This document shows positions 1 to 8,359 of a stretch of 64,000 nt of DNA, one piece after another (positions within the stretch are counted from its first letter, which is position 1; every line of letters begins with the position of its first letter). The DNA is from JAXLXE01 sp046328115 (GTDB lineage: Bacteria; Chloroflexota; UBA6077; JACCZL01): the NCBI GenBank assembly GCA_046328115.1, contig JAXLXE010000001.1, positions 2,294,001 through 2,358,000 on the forward strand. The letters are read 5' to 3'. The notes beneath the pieces were generated by a model. The model did no database searches and had not been told where the DNA came from. It saw only the letters and a program-made list of their open reading frames with translations. The translations under genes were made by a program, and so were the position numbers.

Positions 1-21
1 CCCGCTCAGATCGATCGACAT
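1..21 (-). CDS. Start of a gene cut by the window edge, probably component C alpha subunit (grdD-like)
   Basis: Only seven codons are inside the window (reads M-S-I-D-L-S-G). The ATG at 21-19 is preceded on the minus strand by GGAGG with a 7-nt spacer (positions 29-33), which is a strong ribosome binding site. It begins 29 nt after the grdC stop, in the same orientation. In glycine/sarcosine/betaine reductase operons grdC is usually followed by grdD, the other subunit of the acetyl-phosphate-forming component C, so grdD is the likely identity. That is inference from context: seven residues cannot identify a protein. Confidence 0.45.
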
Positions 22-50
22 GACACTACCTCCGACCACTGGCACGCGGC

Positions 51-1505
51 TCAGTGGTTCTTCTCCAACAAGAACGAAAGGCCGTCCGACATCTGGGTCA
101 TCCGCCCGAGGAACAGACTCCCCTTGGCTAGGAACAACGCGTTGTTCAGTGTACCGCTCTTCATTCCATCCACCGCGTGGCCCAGGAATGGCACCGCTGA
201 CGCTACGTGGCCCTGGGTGGGCGAGAAGCCCGGCATACCGTGCGCGTCGATGAACGCGGGGATCTCGGCTGCTTTGAGCTGACCGCTCAGCACCGCCAGG
301 CCGCCGATCATCTTGTAGTTGGTCAGCGGCACGTTGCCGCTGCCCGCAGGCTCGGTGATCTCCGGATCGTGCAGCTCTGTGGCGTAGCGATCCACGTCCG
401 TGAATCCGAGGCCGAGTCTTTTGAGCGGCTCGGCCACGAGCTTTTCCAGAATCTCCTTCTGTGATGACTGGGCGCCCACGGTGTGCCGCCCCAGCGCGTC
501 CAGGCGGATCACCGGGCTCACGCCGTCGTCGGCGCCGATCTGGATGGCGAACCCCGCCAGGACGTCCTCCAGGATCGGCATCTTCTTGGCGAGATGGGCC
601 TGGGACTTCATCCCGAGCTTGGCCAGCGAGCAGCCGCCGATGACGAGCAGGTCGCGGAAGACACCGGCCGTGCTGAGTCCCGCTCCGATCGCAATGGCGT
701 GGTTGGGGCCGCAGCAGAACGCCTTCACATCCGACCCGGTGGCGTTGCGCAGATCGCAGCGCTCAGCGACCGCCTTGGCGAGGTTCCCGCCACCTCGCTG
801 GTAGCGATCGCCCACTGCCTCCTCGCCCGAGCCCAGGACGTAGTCGATCGAGTCAGGCGCGATCCCAGCCGCCGAGATGAGCGTTCGCGTGGCCATGGTG
901 GCCGTGGCGAGGCAGGCGAGGTTCTCGAGGAGAACCGAGGCACCAAGCGCCTCATCCTCCTCATGCGCGCGGTTCGCGCAGCCCACCACGCGCCCATCCG
1001 GCAATGAGAGCAACACGGCCTTCCCTTCGGCGCACTGGGTCTCGATCGCCTCGCGGGTCTTCCCAGCTTTCAACTGCTCCAGGTCAGATGGACCGATCAG
1101 CGGGTGTGCGCTGAGGCGCTCGCGCACCTCGTCCACGAACTGCTGCTCCAGCCAGATAAGATCGAACCGATCCATGCACTTGAGCAAGCCATACAGCTCT
1201 TCCTCGGGCATCAGCTCACCGTGCGGCATCCAACGGGAGCCGGGGGCGGGGCTAGCGGCATCCCACCAGGGACGCGGCAGGTCGCGCAGATCATCTGGCT
1301 GAAGCAGCCCCAGGAACACCTGATTGGGTGGGTACGCAAGCGCGGACTCGTACGACCGCAGGTGAGCCCGCATGGCATCCCAGAGCTCCGGCTGCTTGCC
1401 TACCTCACGCAGGGGTTTCGATCCGTGGCGCACCATTCCCGGCGCGTGCGCCAGGAAGTATCGGACCGCCTTGATCACCGGACGGGGCGGGGCGCTCATC
1501 ACCAT
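51..1505 (-). CDS. grdC: Glycine/sarcosine/betaine reductase component C, beta subunit-like (GrdC, FabH-like fold)
   Basis: The 484-residue product resembles GrdC. In clostridial systems GrdC works with GrdD to turn the carboxymethyl-selenoether formed by components A and B into acetyl phosphate. Visible hallmarks are the N-terminal PVIKAVRYFLAHAPGMV segment (about residues 9-25), the YPPNQVFLG segment (58-66) and a central cysteine-containing CCGPNHAIAIGAG stretch (around 264-276) in the region expected for a ketoacyl-synthase-like fold. It starts 9 nt after the grdE stop, so it is in the same operon. A second in-frame ATG lies at 1499. The length fits the family (about 500 residues). The physiological substrate here is unknown because no grdA is seen. 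Confidence 0.85.
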   Translation of the reverse strand: MVMSAPPRPVIKAVRYFLAHAPGMVRHGSKPLREVGKQPELWDAMRAHLRSYESALAYPPNQVFLGLLQPDDLRDLPRPWWDAASPAPGSRWMPHGELMPEEELYGLLKCMDRFDLIWLEQQFVDEVRERLSAHPLIGPSDLEQLKAGKTREAIETQCAEGKAVLLSLPDGRVVGCANRAHEEDEALGASVLLENLACLATATMATRTLISAAGIAPDSIDYVLGSGEEAVGDRYQRGGGNLAKAVAERCDLRNATGSDVKAFCCGPNHAIAIGAGLSTAGVFRDLLVIGGCSLAKLGMKSQAHLAKKMPILEDVLAGFAIQIGADDGVSPVIRLDALGRHTVGAQSSQKEILEKLVAEPLKRLGLGFTDVDRYATELHDPEITEPAGSGNVPLTNYKMIGGLAVLSGQLKAAEIPAFIDAHGMPGFSPTQGHVASAVPFLGHAVDGMKSGTLNNALFLAKGSLFLGRMTQMSDGLSFLLEKNH

Positions 1506-1514
1506 GGCATCAAC

Positions 1515-2780
1515 CTAATAGTCAACACAGCCAACCTTTCCCCAGCCGTAGTAGTCCACCCAGTAGCGGGCGATGTGGCCTCCGCCCTCGCCCGGCCGCT
1601 CCGCGTACCACTCCTGGGCTGGATCGTGAGCCCCCAGCACACGCTGCACGGCGGGAAATGGCCCCGGTACGTCCGAGTCGCCACAGCTCACGGCGCTGAC
1701 GTTCTCCGGCGTCGAGAAGATGAGCGCCGGCGCCTGCCCGTCCTCGTTCGGCTCCTCAACCGTGCACAGCGTCGTCATGATTCCGCGCTGCTCGCACGCC
1801 TGGACGCCGAGAATCGCCTCGATGAACCGGTTACCACGAACGTCCACCGTAGTAACCGCGCCCTGCGCGCCGAGCATCTGCGCCATATCCGCCACCCGTA
1901 GCGCCGCGAGCCGCTTCTCCCACTGGGACGTCCAGTTGGTGCGCGCGATGATGCAGCCAACGAAATTCACATCCGTCCCATGACGACGGGCCAACTCCAA
2001 CACGACGGGATTGTTCGCCTGCAGCCAGCTCATCTTGCGGGTGATGGCGCCATCGAGGATCTCCGTGGGACGCAGCAGCCAGGGGGCGGACAACCGGGTC
2101 ACGCCGTAGACCGCCGTGCCGATGCCGGAGCGCGGTCCAACCCGGTGCTCGGCCGACCGAAGATTGGCAACGAAGACCACGCGAGGTAGCCCCGGATCGC
2201 CGTGATCGAGATCGAACCGCTCCACTTGAGTTGGTGTCTGCCCGACCGTGGTCTCAGCCAGTCGATCCGCGATACGTAGAACCGCCGCCCGCTTGGCCTC
2301 ATCCCAGTCCTCATCGCTGAGATCCGACTCCATAGAGAACGTGAGCACAAGGTTGGAGAGCGCCCCGTAGGGCTGGACCGCGCCAGGACCGCTCATCTCG
2401 ATGAAATACGCCGACCCGCGCGACTCTCCGCGGGCCGACCCGAGATCCGCGGTGGTATCGACGCACTCAACCAGCCCAAGCCCGGCCAGACGGTGCGTTC
2501 GGCCAGTCCCAACCGTGGTCACGTCTCGTCCACAGACGCCCGGGTACACGACCCCGGGGCCCTCCACCTTGAGGCGCGGCTCCAGCACGTCGTGCACGTT
2601 GATGATCCGCGCCGACTCGCCGGGCGTGGCGATCGCCAGATCGATCGCTCGAACCCGGCGATCCTGCGTCGCTAGCGCCGTTAGCTCTGACCGATCCACC
2701 GTGAGCGTGCCCTGGGACCAGGCCGTGCGGTCGCCAAACGAAACGCGGTCTACCTGGAACGCGGCCAGGTCAAGCGCCAC
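1515..2780 (-). CDS. grdE: Glycine/sarcosine/betaine reductase component B, alpha/beta proprotein-like (GrdE)
   Basis: This is a 421-residue GrdE homologue. In clostridia GrdE is a proprotein that is cleaved at an Asn-Cys bond, leaving a pyruvoyl group that binds the amine substrate as a Schiff base. Family features seen are a start of the VALDLAAFQVDRVSFGDRT type, EPRLKVEGPGVVYPG (67-81), VGTGRTHRL (90-98), MSGPGAVQPYG (129-139) and NNPVVLELARRHGTDVNFVG (256-275). I chose the GTG at 2780 because AGGAGG lies 6 nt upstream; an upstream TTG at 2810 would only add a non-conserved extension. The gene overlaps the grdB end by 11 nt. From memory of the clostridial family, the processing cysteine should follow the DGAI segment (244-247). 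Here that loop is short and has no Cys, so cleavage is doubtful. Confidence 0.85.
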   Translation of the reverse strand: MALDLAAFQVDRVSFGDRTAWSQGTLTVDRSELTALATQDRRVRAIDLAIATPGESARIINVHDVLEPRLKVEGPGVVYPGVCGRDVTTVGTGRTHRLAGLGLVECVDTTADLGSARGESRGSAYFIEMSGPGAVQPYGALSNLVLTFSMESDLSDEDWDEAKRAAVLRIADRLAETTVGQTPTQVERFDLDHGDPGLPRVVFVANLRSAEHRVGPRSGIGTAVYGVTRLSAPWLLRPTEILDGAITRKMSWLQANNPVVLELARRHGTDVNFVGCIIARTNWTSQWEKRLAALRVADMAQMLGAQGAVTTVDVRGNRFIEAILGVQACEQRGIMTTLCTVEEPNEDGQAPALIFSTPENVSAVSCGDSDVPGPFPAVQRVLGAHDPAQEWYAERPGEGGGHIARYWVDYYGWGKVGCVDY

Positions 2781-4104
2781 CGAGCGCCTCCTGCCCAACG
2801 CGCGGAACAAAGAGTGTGGGCCCGTCGATCGGCGACTGCAGCGCCCGCAGCGCCGTCATCACGATGGCCTCGCCAAGCTCGCGGTCCTCATCGGGGGAGA
2901 GTGACGGATCCCCGCAGACGTGCTCAATCCGGACGCCCTGCACAACGCGGAGCGCGCCAACGTTGAGCGCAAGCGCCGGGAGCGCGCTCATCATGGCCAC
3001 CGGGATGCCCGCTCGCTCGATCTCCTTGCTGATCGTTGCGCCGCAACGATTGCAGGTGCCTCAGGTGGCTACCAGGAGCACGGCATCCACGCCGGCCCCC
3101 TTGAACTCCTCCACGATCTCGGATGCCATCCGCTTGGCTGTGGCCACGGCCGTCCCGTTGCCGACGGTTGAGTAGAAGAACGGGTACAGGCCGCCGACCA
3201 CGCCGCGCTGCTGCAGCGCGCGGATGGTGCGTATGGGCAGAGCGTAGTTTGGGTCGCGGGTGTTGAGAACTACCGTGCTGAACCCGCCGTGGACCGACTC
3301 CCAGTCTGCGACGGTCAGCTCGGAGATGTTCTCTATGGAGTAGCGGAAGCAGGACCGAGCACCGCCGGACACCTGGCGGTCCGGGTTGCCGCGTGGAACC
3401 AATCCGCCGCTGGTCACAAGGCCGATCTTGGCGTTGGCGAGATCCGGAATCGGTGGTCGGGGGGTGACGTCGTCGTAGGCGACGACGGGGATCTCCGTCT
3501 GCCAGGATCGGCCGGCGAGCCGGTCCACCAGCATATCCACAGCCCGCCCGGCGGCGGAACGCTCGTGGATCACGGCACGGCGAAACCCACGCGGCAGATA
3601 GCCAGCCGATCGCGCCGAACCAGGCTCTTCGCCGCGCCCCAGCTTTACCGCCAGCGGGACCATGGCGCCGAGCGCATCGGCCATTCCCGCGGCGGTCTGC
3701 CCGGTGGGCACGATGTACAGCGCGCGGCGCCCGAGCGCGACCCCGGGATTCTCTGGATACATCCCGCTGACGACCGGAACGCTCAGCTCCCGCGCGATCG
3801 CCTGCCCGAGCAACGCACAGGCGGCACCGTACCGACCGGCATCGAACGCGGGTCCGGCCATCACCACGTCGGGACGAAGCTCCGCCACCAGACGCACGAT
3901 CGCCGCGGCCGCGTCGGTCGGATGCTCACCCACGTAGTTATCGCCGGCGACGACGGTGCCAACGATCTCGCCGTCCTCACCCAGACGTTGCTGAACGAGC
4001 CGCCCGGGTCCGACCACGCCATCGACGAGGCGCGCACCAATATTCGCCTGCTCCTCGCCGCCGATACCGGCGAAGAACTGGTTCAGATAGTGCACCACGC
4101 GCAC
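2770..4104 (-). CDS. grdB: Selenoprotein GrdB-like: component B gamma subunit with in-frame UGA (Sec348)
   Basis: Two reading-frame segments (4104-3061 and 3060-2770) lie in the same frame and are separated only by TGA at 3063-3061. Joined, they give a 444-residue GrdB homologue with its usual start (HYLNQFFAGIGGEEQAN, residues 5-21) and usual end (CGATISKEIERAGIP, then SLSPDEDRELGEAIV and ALQSPIDG). The UGA falls where GrdB carries selenocysteine, giving T-U-G-T-C-N-R-C, a UxxCxxC redox motif. A perfect 8-bp hairpin with a GGC loop begins 11 nt after the UGA. In the known system the selenocysteine takes part in reductive cleavage of the substrate C-N bond. The GTG start is set by homology. 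The 3' end overlaps grdE, and the epimerase gene lies 132 nt upstream. A standard gene caller would split this into two ORFs. Confidence 0.92.
3032..3050 (-). promoter_or_regulatory. SECIS-like recoding hairpin in grdB
   Basis: On the minus-strand mRNA an 8-bp perfect stem (ATCGTTGC paired with GCAACGAT) closes a 3-nt loop GGC. The loop starts 18 nt after the UGA at 3063-3061. Bacterial SECIS elements are small hairpins just downstream of UGA with a G in the first two loop positions, and this one fits that description. It lies inside coding sequence, as bacterial SECIS elements must. Confidence 0.75.
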
Positions 4105-4236
4105 GCGCTTCGTGACGGTCCTCCCAGGGGCACGCGGCTCTCGAGCACCGAGACCTTACAAGGCGCCCCAGCGTACCACACGGGATGGAAGCCCCGGTTT
4201 TTCCGGGAGCACCGTCACGCCGCGCCGCCCGATCGT

Positions 4237-5184
4237 CTACTGAGGCGACGTCCCGGCGCGTTGTCCGCAGGCACCCGCTCCGCGCAGCCACTCGAGCCAG
4301 TCGGCCATCCCCTTCTCCAGGCTGTAAGCGGGCTCGTAGCCAAGCTCGCGACGAGCGCGGCTGAGATCGCTGGCTCCCCGCAGGTGGGACGAGGGCAGGA
4401 TCCCCGGTCCCAGCCGAATGTCCGCCGAGGGAACGAGGCTCCGAGCAATCTCTGCCACTTCACCGCGCCTTCGCAGCGCGCCCCCGGTGATATTGAAGAT
4501 CCGCGACTGAATCGGCCTGACGGTCAGCGCGCGATGAATACCCTGGGCCAGATCGCGCACGTACGTGACGTCGATCGGCAGGTCAGCCCCAACCGGTTGG
4601 TCGATCACCTCGCCTCGAAACACGCGATCCAGAAAGTACCCGCCCGTCGAGGTATGGTGGCCATAGACGTAGCCGGGCCGCAGCGCCACCACGTCCAGCC
4701 CGTACACCTTGTGGTACGTGATAGCCAGAGTCTCTGCCATGAGCTTGCTCGTGTCGTACATGCCAACCGGCTCCGGGCGCGCGTCCTCGGAGAGCAACTG
4801 CAGCCCCGGCTGCTGACCGTAGAGCGTGGCCGTGGAGATGTACACCAGGCGGAGGTGGCGCACCCTCGCGATCTCTAGTACGTTCACGGTACCGCCAAGA
4901 TTGATCCGGAGCATCCACTCCGGGTCCGCGGCACCGTCCTGTTGGCCGATCACCGCGGCCGCGTGCACCACACCCTCGATGGCGTGCTCGCCGACCGCCG
5001 CGTCGAGACGCTCGCGATCAAGAACATCGCCCTCCACGACCGACACGCTCGACCCCGCCTGCTCCAGGACATCGTTCCGCTCGGCTCGCCGGTCGAAACA
5101 CACCACCGAGTGGCCGTGGCTGGCAAGCTCCAGCGCGGCAAACGCGCCTACGAAGCCGCAGCCACCTGTGATCAGCACACGCAC
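4237..5184 (-). CDS. NAD-dependent epimerase/dehydratase (extended SDR)
   Basis: This 315-residue protein is a nucleotide-sugar-epimerase-type short-chain dehydrogenase. The N-terminus has the Rossmann glycine motif GGCGFVG (7-13), and the catalytic tyrosine and lysine appear in a YDTSK (YxxxK) motif. An upstream STATLYG segment supplies the catalytic serine/threonine region. The NAD(P)-dependent reaction and substrate cannot be told from sequence. It starts with GTG 41 nt after the 2-hydroxyacid dehydrogenase stop and is 132 nt upstream of grdB on the same strand, so the three may be co-transcribed. This suggests that a hydroxy- or keto-compound is processed together with the Grd-like reductase (inference). 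Confidence 0.82.
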   Translation of the reverse strand: MRVLITGGCGFVGAFAALELASHGHSVVCFDRRAERNDVLEQAGSSVSVVEGDVLDRERLDAAVGEHAIEGVVHAAAVIGQQDGAADPEWMLRINLGGTVNVLEIARVRHLRLVYISTATLYGQQPGLQLLSEDARPEPVGMYDTSKLMAETLAITYHKVYGLDVVALRPGYVYGHHTSTGGYFLDRVFRGEVIDQPVGADLPIDVTYVRDLAQGIHRALTVRPIQSRIFNITGGALRRRGEVAEIARSLVPSADIRLGPGILPSSHLRGASDLSRARRELGYEPAYSLEKGMADWLEWLRGAGACGQRAGTSPQ

Positions 5185-5225
5185 AGCATCACCCCAATCC
5201 GCCTACCCATGAGCCCCGACGAGCG

Positions 5226-6212
5226 TCAGTAGCCCCGCCGTTTGTCAACGACGTTCAACAGCGGCTCACCCCGCACCAGTCGCCCCAGGTTGTCCAAGAA
5301 CAACTCGATGACGCGCTCCTCCATGTGCGGTGAGGAGGCCGAGTTATGCGGTGTGATGAAGACGTTCGGCAGGTCGTACAGGGGGCTATCGGCGGGTAGC
5401 GGCTCGGTCTGAAACGTGTCCAGGCACGCAAACGCAAGCCGCCGCTCGCGGAGCGCATCGGTCAGCGCCGCCTCGTCGACCACGTCCCCGCGGGCCACGT
5501 TGAGGAGCACCGCGCTCGGCTTCATCAGCCCAAGCTCCCGCGCCCCGAGCAGTCCGCGACTGGTGGGATTGAGCGCCAGCGCCAGGACGACGTAGTCCGA
5601 CTCGCCGAGCAGCGTATCCAGCCCCGCCGTGCCGTACACGCGCTCAACGCCCGTCGGAGGCGCGGCAGGCGGTGACCTCCGGAGCCCTACCACCCGGGCA
5701 CCAAAGGCCGCGCAAAGTCGCGCCACCTCTGTGCCGATTCGCCCCAAACCAATGATCCCCACCGTACTGCCGCGTAGCTCCTGCTTGGGGAGACGTCCCC
5801 AACGCCGCTCCTTCTGATCCCAGGCGTGCTCGGGCAGGCGCTTGGTCGCGGCGAGCAACAGCGCCATCACGGTTTCCGCCATCGGCACCGTGTGGAGCGT
5901 TGCCCCGTTCGTGAGGATCAGGTCGCTCTCGATCACTTCGGGGTTGAGCAGCCCATCAACACCCACCCCGTGCGACTGCAGCCAGCGGAGGGTGGGTGCC
6001 TCCCGGACCAGCCGCGCGATGGCCGCGGCCCCAAACGCCCCGATCACCCGATCGTTCGGAAAGTAGCGCAGCACCGCCACCGCCCCCGCGGGCGGCCCCG
6101 AGGTGGTCCCATCCGCCGCGATACCGATGGTGCGCGCACCCCGCGCGATCCGAGCGACCTCCGGAGCGAGCCGATCAACGAGGAAGTCGGGAACGATGAC
6201 GATCACAGCCAC
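5226..6212 (-). CDS. D-2-hydroxyacid dehydrogenase (NAD-binding)
   Basis: This 328-residue protein belongs to the D-isomer-specific 2-hydroxyacid dehydrogenases, which interconvert 2-oxoacids and D-2-hydroxyacids with NAD(P)H. The Rossmann motif is GLGRIG in GIIGLGRIGTEVARL. The catalytic triad regions are visible as NVARGDVVDE (Arg), DTFQTEPLP (Glu) and TPHNSASS (His). Starts are possible at GTG 6212 or GTG 6206; an AGG 7 nt upstream of 6206 makes the shorter form plausible. It is the first gene of the run leading into grdB. A second, only distantly similar enzyme of this class is at 61465-62433. The ISKra4-type element lies 182 nt upstream. Confidence 0.85.
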   Translation of the reverse strand: MAVIVIVPDFLVDRLAPEVARIARGARTIGIAADGTTSGPPAGAVAVLRYFPNDRVIGAFGAAAIARLVREAPTLRWLQSHGVGVDGLLNPEVIESDLILTNGATLHTVPMAETVMALLLAATKRLPEHAWDQKERRWGRLPKQELRGSTVGIIGLGRIGTEVARLCAAFGARVVGLRRSPPAAPPTGVERVYGTAGLDTLLGESDYVVLALALNPTSRGLLGARELGLMKPSAVLLNVARGDVVDEAALTDALRERRLAFACLDTFQTEPLPADSPLYDLPNVFITPHNSASSPHMEERVIELFLDNLGRLVRGEPLLNVVDKRRGY

Positions 6213-6384
6213 ACCTGCTTCGCGCGAATTCTGTACGGATCGACCCCGACCAGCCCCGCGTCCCGTCTCTTATGGCCGTCTCGTGGACTACTCAACGGTA
6301 GGTGGGCAGCTCGGCGGGCGACCGACGACTCCAGCGTGCGCGGACGAAGCGTCCACGGCCGCACAGGATACCGGACTCCCGCCC

Positions 6385-6393
6385 AGTGGCGAC
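6385..6393. repeat. Left target-site duplication of the IS (AGTGGCGAC)
   Basis: The nonamer AGTGGCGAC abuts the left terminal repeat and recurs at 8182-8190 directly after the right terminal repeat. Such a duplication is expected from transposon insertion. Confidence 0.75.
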
Positions 6394-6484
6394 GGGTGCG
6401 ACCGGAACTTGTCGGTGTTTCGTTTCGACTGCCCAAACTGGGATCTTTGAACCTTCCGGCGCGTTGGCAGCCGCCGTTACGGTA

Positions 6485-6529
6485 AGTCGGCACCGTCCCG
6501 AGCCCTGGTGGACCGCGACGGTGCCGACT
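6485..6529. repeat. 13-bp inverted repeat in the IS leader
   Basis: AGTCGGCACCGTC at 6485-6497 pairs perfectly with GACGGTGCCGACT at 6517-6529, leaving a 19-nt loop. It lies inside the IS, about 50 nt before the transposase start. It could be a terminator protecting the transposase from outside transcription, or a binding site for the transposase. Confidence 0.6.
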
Positions 6530-6577
6530 CTCGAGCCAGCGGTGGTAAGCCCCCACCCTGGCCCCTAGGAAGGCCAC

Positions 6578-8154
6578 ATGTCCATCACGCACCTTCCCGC
6601 CTCCAGTGTACCGGCTGGCGCCTCGTCCGTTCCGCCTGGACCCACCGTCGCCCCAGCCGCGCCCATGCTGGCTTCTGAGACCACGGCCATTGCCGCGCTT
6701 CCAGCCCGCTCCGCGAACCCCTGCTCGCCTTCGCCCAGCGCCTGACCGCGCTCGCCTCCGCCCACCCGGATGCTCCACTCGCCACCCTCGAAGATGCCCT
6801 GCTGGCCGCCTGGTCCGACAGTGCTCCGCGTCTGCTCGCCGCGCTCGTTGGTACCACCCACTCCAGCCTCGATCCCCGCCTGGCTCGCGCCCGCGTGCCC
6901 TGCCCCACCTGTCATGGGGGCACCCGGGTCGAGGCCTGGCGTCCGCGCCAGTTGGCCACCCAGGTTGGCGTGCTCCGTCTGGAGCGTCCGTGGCGCCGCT
7001 GCCGATCCTGTCGGCACGGTTTTAGCGTGACCGATCAGCAGTTGGGCATCGCTCCACACGCGCGGATGAGCACCGGGTTGGCCGACCTGGTGGTCGCGTT
7101 CACCAGCGCCTGCAGCTTTGCCGAAGCGGTCGCACTCTTGACCCAGGCCACCCGGGTTGACGTGGGTCAGGAGACGGCCCGCGAGCTGACCTGCCGGGCT
7201 GGCAGCGCGTTGGCCGCGCGGCAGAACGCGGCCGTCGAGCAGGTGGAGCAGACCGGTCGGCCGCCGGGTCGGTCGCGCGACCGCGGGGTCAGCTGGTGGC
7301 GGAGACCGATGGGGTGATGGTGCGGTATCTGGATGGCTGGCATGAGGTACGGGTCGGGGTGGTGGGCGGCTGGCTGGACCGCGATGCACCAGCTGCTGGG
7401 CTGCCTGCGCCGACCACACCGCCGACCACAACGGGTCCCCACGGTGGTGCTGGCGGTGGCGACGGTGATGGCGGACCGGTTGGTACGTCGGAGAGCGCGC
7501 CAGTTGGGAAGCCGACTGGGAAGCCCTCTGGCAAGCTGGTCGACCTCAGCTACGTGGCTGCGCGAGGCCCGGCGGCGGCGTTCGTACGGCGGTGGGGAGC
7601 GGAAGCGGCGCGGCGGGGTGCGCTGGACGTCCTGGGGTGGAAAGGCGGGCCAAGAGCATCGCGGTGTTACCGAGGGTCGTGGTCTTGGGTGATGGCGCGC
7701 GCTGGATCTGGGACGGTGCGGCCGAGCAGTTCGGTGACCGACTGGAGATCGTGGATGTGATGCACGCGATCGAGCACGTGTGGGCGGTGGCGAAGGGAGT
7801 GCTGGGCGAGACGAGCGAGCAGAGTCGCAGCTGGGCGAACGCGCGGGTGGCGGAGTTGTTAGACGAGGGTGTCGACCCGGTGTTGCGGGCCTTTGGGAGC
7901 CTGCCGATCAGCACGATCGAGCAACGGGAGCTGGTACGGCGCGAGCGGGGTACTTCATGAGCAATCGCGAGCGGATGCGGTATCGGGAGTTTCGGGAGCA
8001 GGGTCTGCCGATCGGGTCGGGCGCGGTGGAGTCGAGTGCAAGGCACGTGGTGCAACAACGGATGAAGCGGGCCGGGATGCGTTGGTCGGAAGCGGGAGGC
8101 CGCGCCATGCTCGCGCTCCGCGCTCAGCGTGCCACTACGCTCGCGGCTAGCTAA
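6578..8154 (+). pseudogene. ISKra4-family transposase, broken by about four frameshifts
   Basis: Successive blocks of one transposase appear in different frames: an N-terminal segment from ATG 6578; a zinc-ribbon-like CPTCHGG / CRSCRHGF block (to 7317); YLDGWHEVRVGVVGG (from about 7293); VVVLGDGARWIWDGAAEQF and VDVMHAIEHVWAVAKG (about 7670-7950); and a C-terminal NRERMRYREF, GLPIGSGAVESS, MKRAGMRWSEAGG block (to 8154). The order and motifs match ISKra4-type transposases, which carry a DDE-type nuclease. Frame changes fall near 6705, 7260-7290, 7620-7670 and 7945. A glycine/proline-rich expansion sits at about 7400-7530. No functional protein is expected without correction. Confidence 0.85.
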
Positions 8155-8181
8155 TCCCACCTACATCTTTCGGGCACACCC

Positions 8182-8190
8182 AGTGGCGAC
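8182..8190. repeat. Right target-site duplication of the IS (AGTGGCGAC)
   Basis: This is the second copy of the nonamer found at 6385-6393, directly outside the right terminal repeat. Confidence 0.75.
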
Positions 8191-8197
8191 CGCCCGC

Positions 8198-8227
8198 TTG
8201 CCAGTGGGCGGGACGGGCCGATACGAT
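8198..8227 (+). promoter_or_regulatory. Candidate promoter of the first sugar-type ABC operon
   Basis: A TTGCCA -35 (8198-8203; 5 of 6 to consensus) and a TACGAT -10 (8222-8227; 4 of 6) are separated by 18 nt. Transcription would start near 8234, giving a leader of about 125 nt before the ATG at 8360. The site lies just outside the IS right end. Confidence 0.45.
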
Positions 8228-8359
8228 GTGACAGAGTGGACTCAGCCACGGAGGCTTTCTCCACGATGCCCAGATTCCCGCTCGAACGCACACGGCGCCG
8301 AGGATGGGCTCGAGTGCGTCATGGCGTATGGCGGCATCACCCGTTGAGAGGTGTCGACG

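Larger units (their letters stand above)
6394..8181 (+). mobile_element. Degenerate ISKra4-type insertion sequence, 1788 bp
   Basis: The element is bounded by imperfect 24-bp terminal inverted repeats, 6394-6417 and 8158-8181, which match at 18 of 24 positions without gaps (left begins GGGTGCGACC, right reads GGGTGTGCCC on the complement). It is flanked by 9-bp direct repeats. Inside is an ISKra4-family transposase broken by several frameshifts (6578-8154). Left of the transposase, 6394-6577 is non-coding and holds a 13-bp inverted repeat (6485-6497 with 6517-6529, 19-nt loop). The element is therefore complete in outline but inactive by itself. It separates the Grd-like operon from the sugar transporter operon. 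Confidence 0.85.

Noticed and set aside
3061..3063. TGA in grdB as a true stop, with a separate small ORF at 2770-3000
   Set aside because: The frame is the same, conserved GrdB sequence continues immediately after it, the position matches the known Sec site and a SECIS-like hairpin follows.
3289..4878. 529-residue plus-strand frame over grdB and the epimerase
   Set aside because: It crosses two well-supported genes on the other strand and has shadow-type composition.
6382..6393. 12-bp direct repeat CCCAGTGGCGAC flanking the IS as the target duplication
   Set aside because: Three of the twelve bases on the right belong to the terminal repeat (ending CCC), so the duplication proper is the 9-bp AGTGGCGAC.
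6485..6529. 13-bp inverted repeat as an IS end
   Set aside because: Better terminal repeats with a flanking duplication lie outside it (6394-6417 and 8158-8181).
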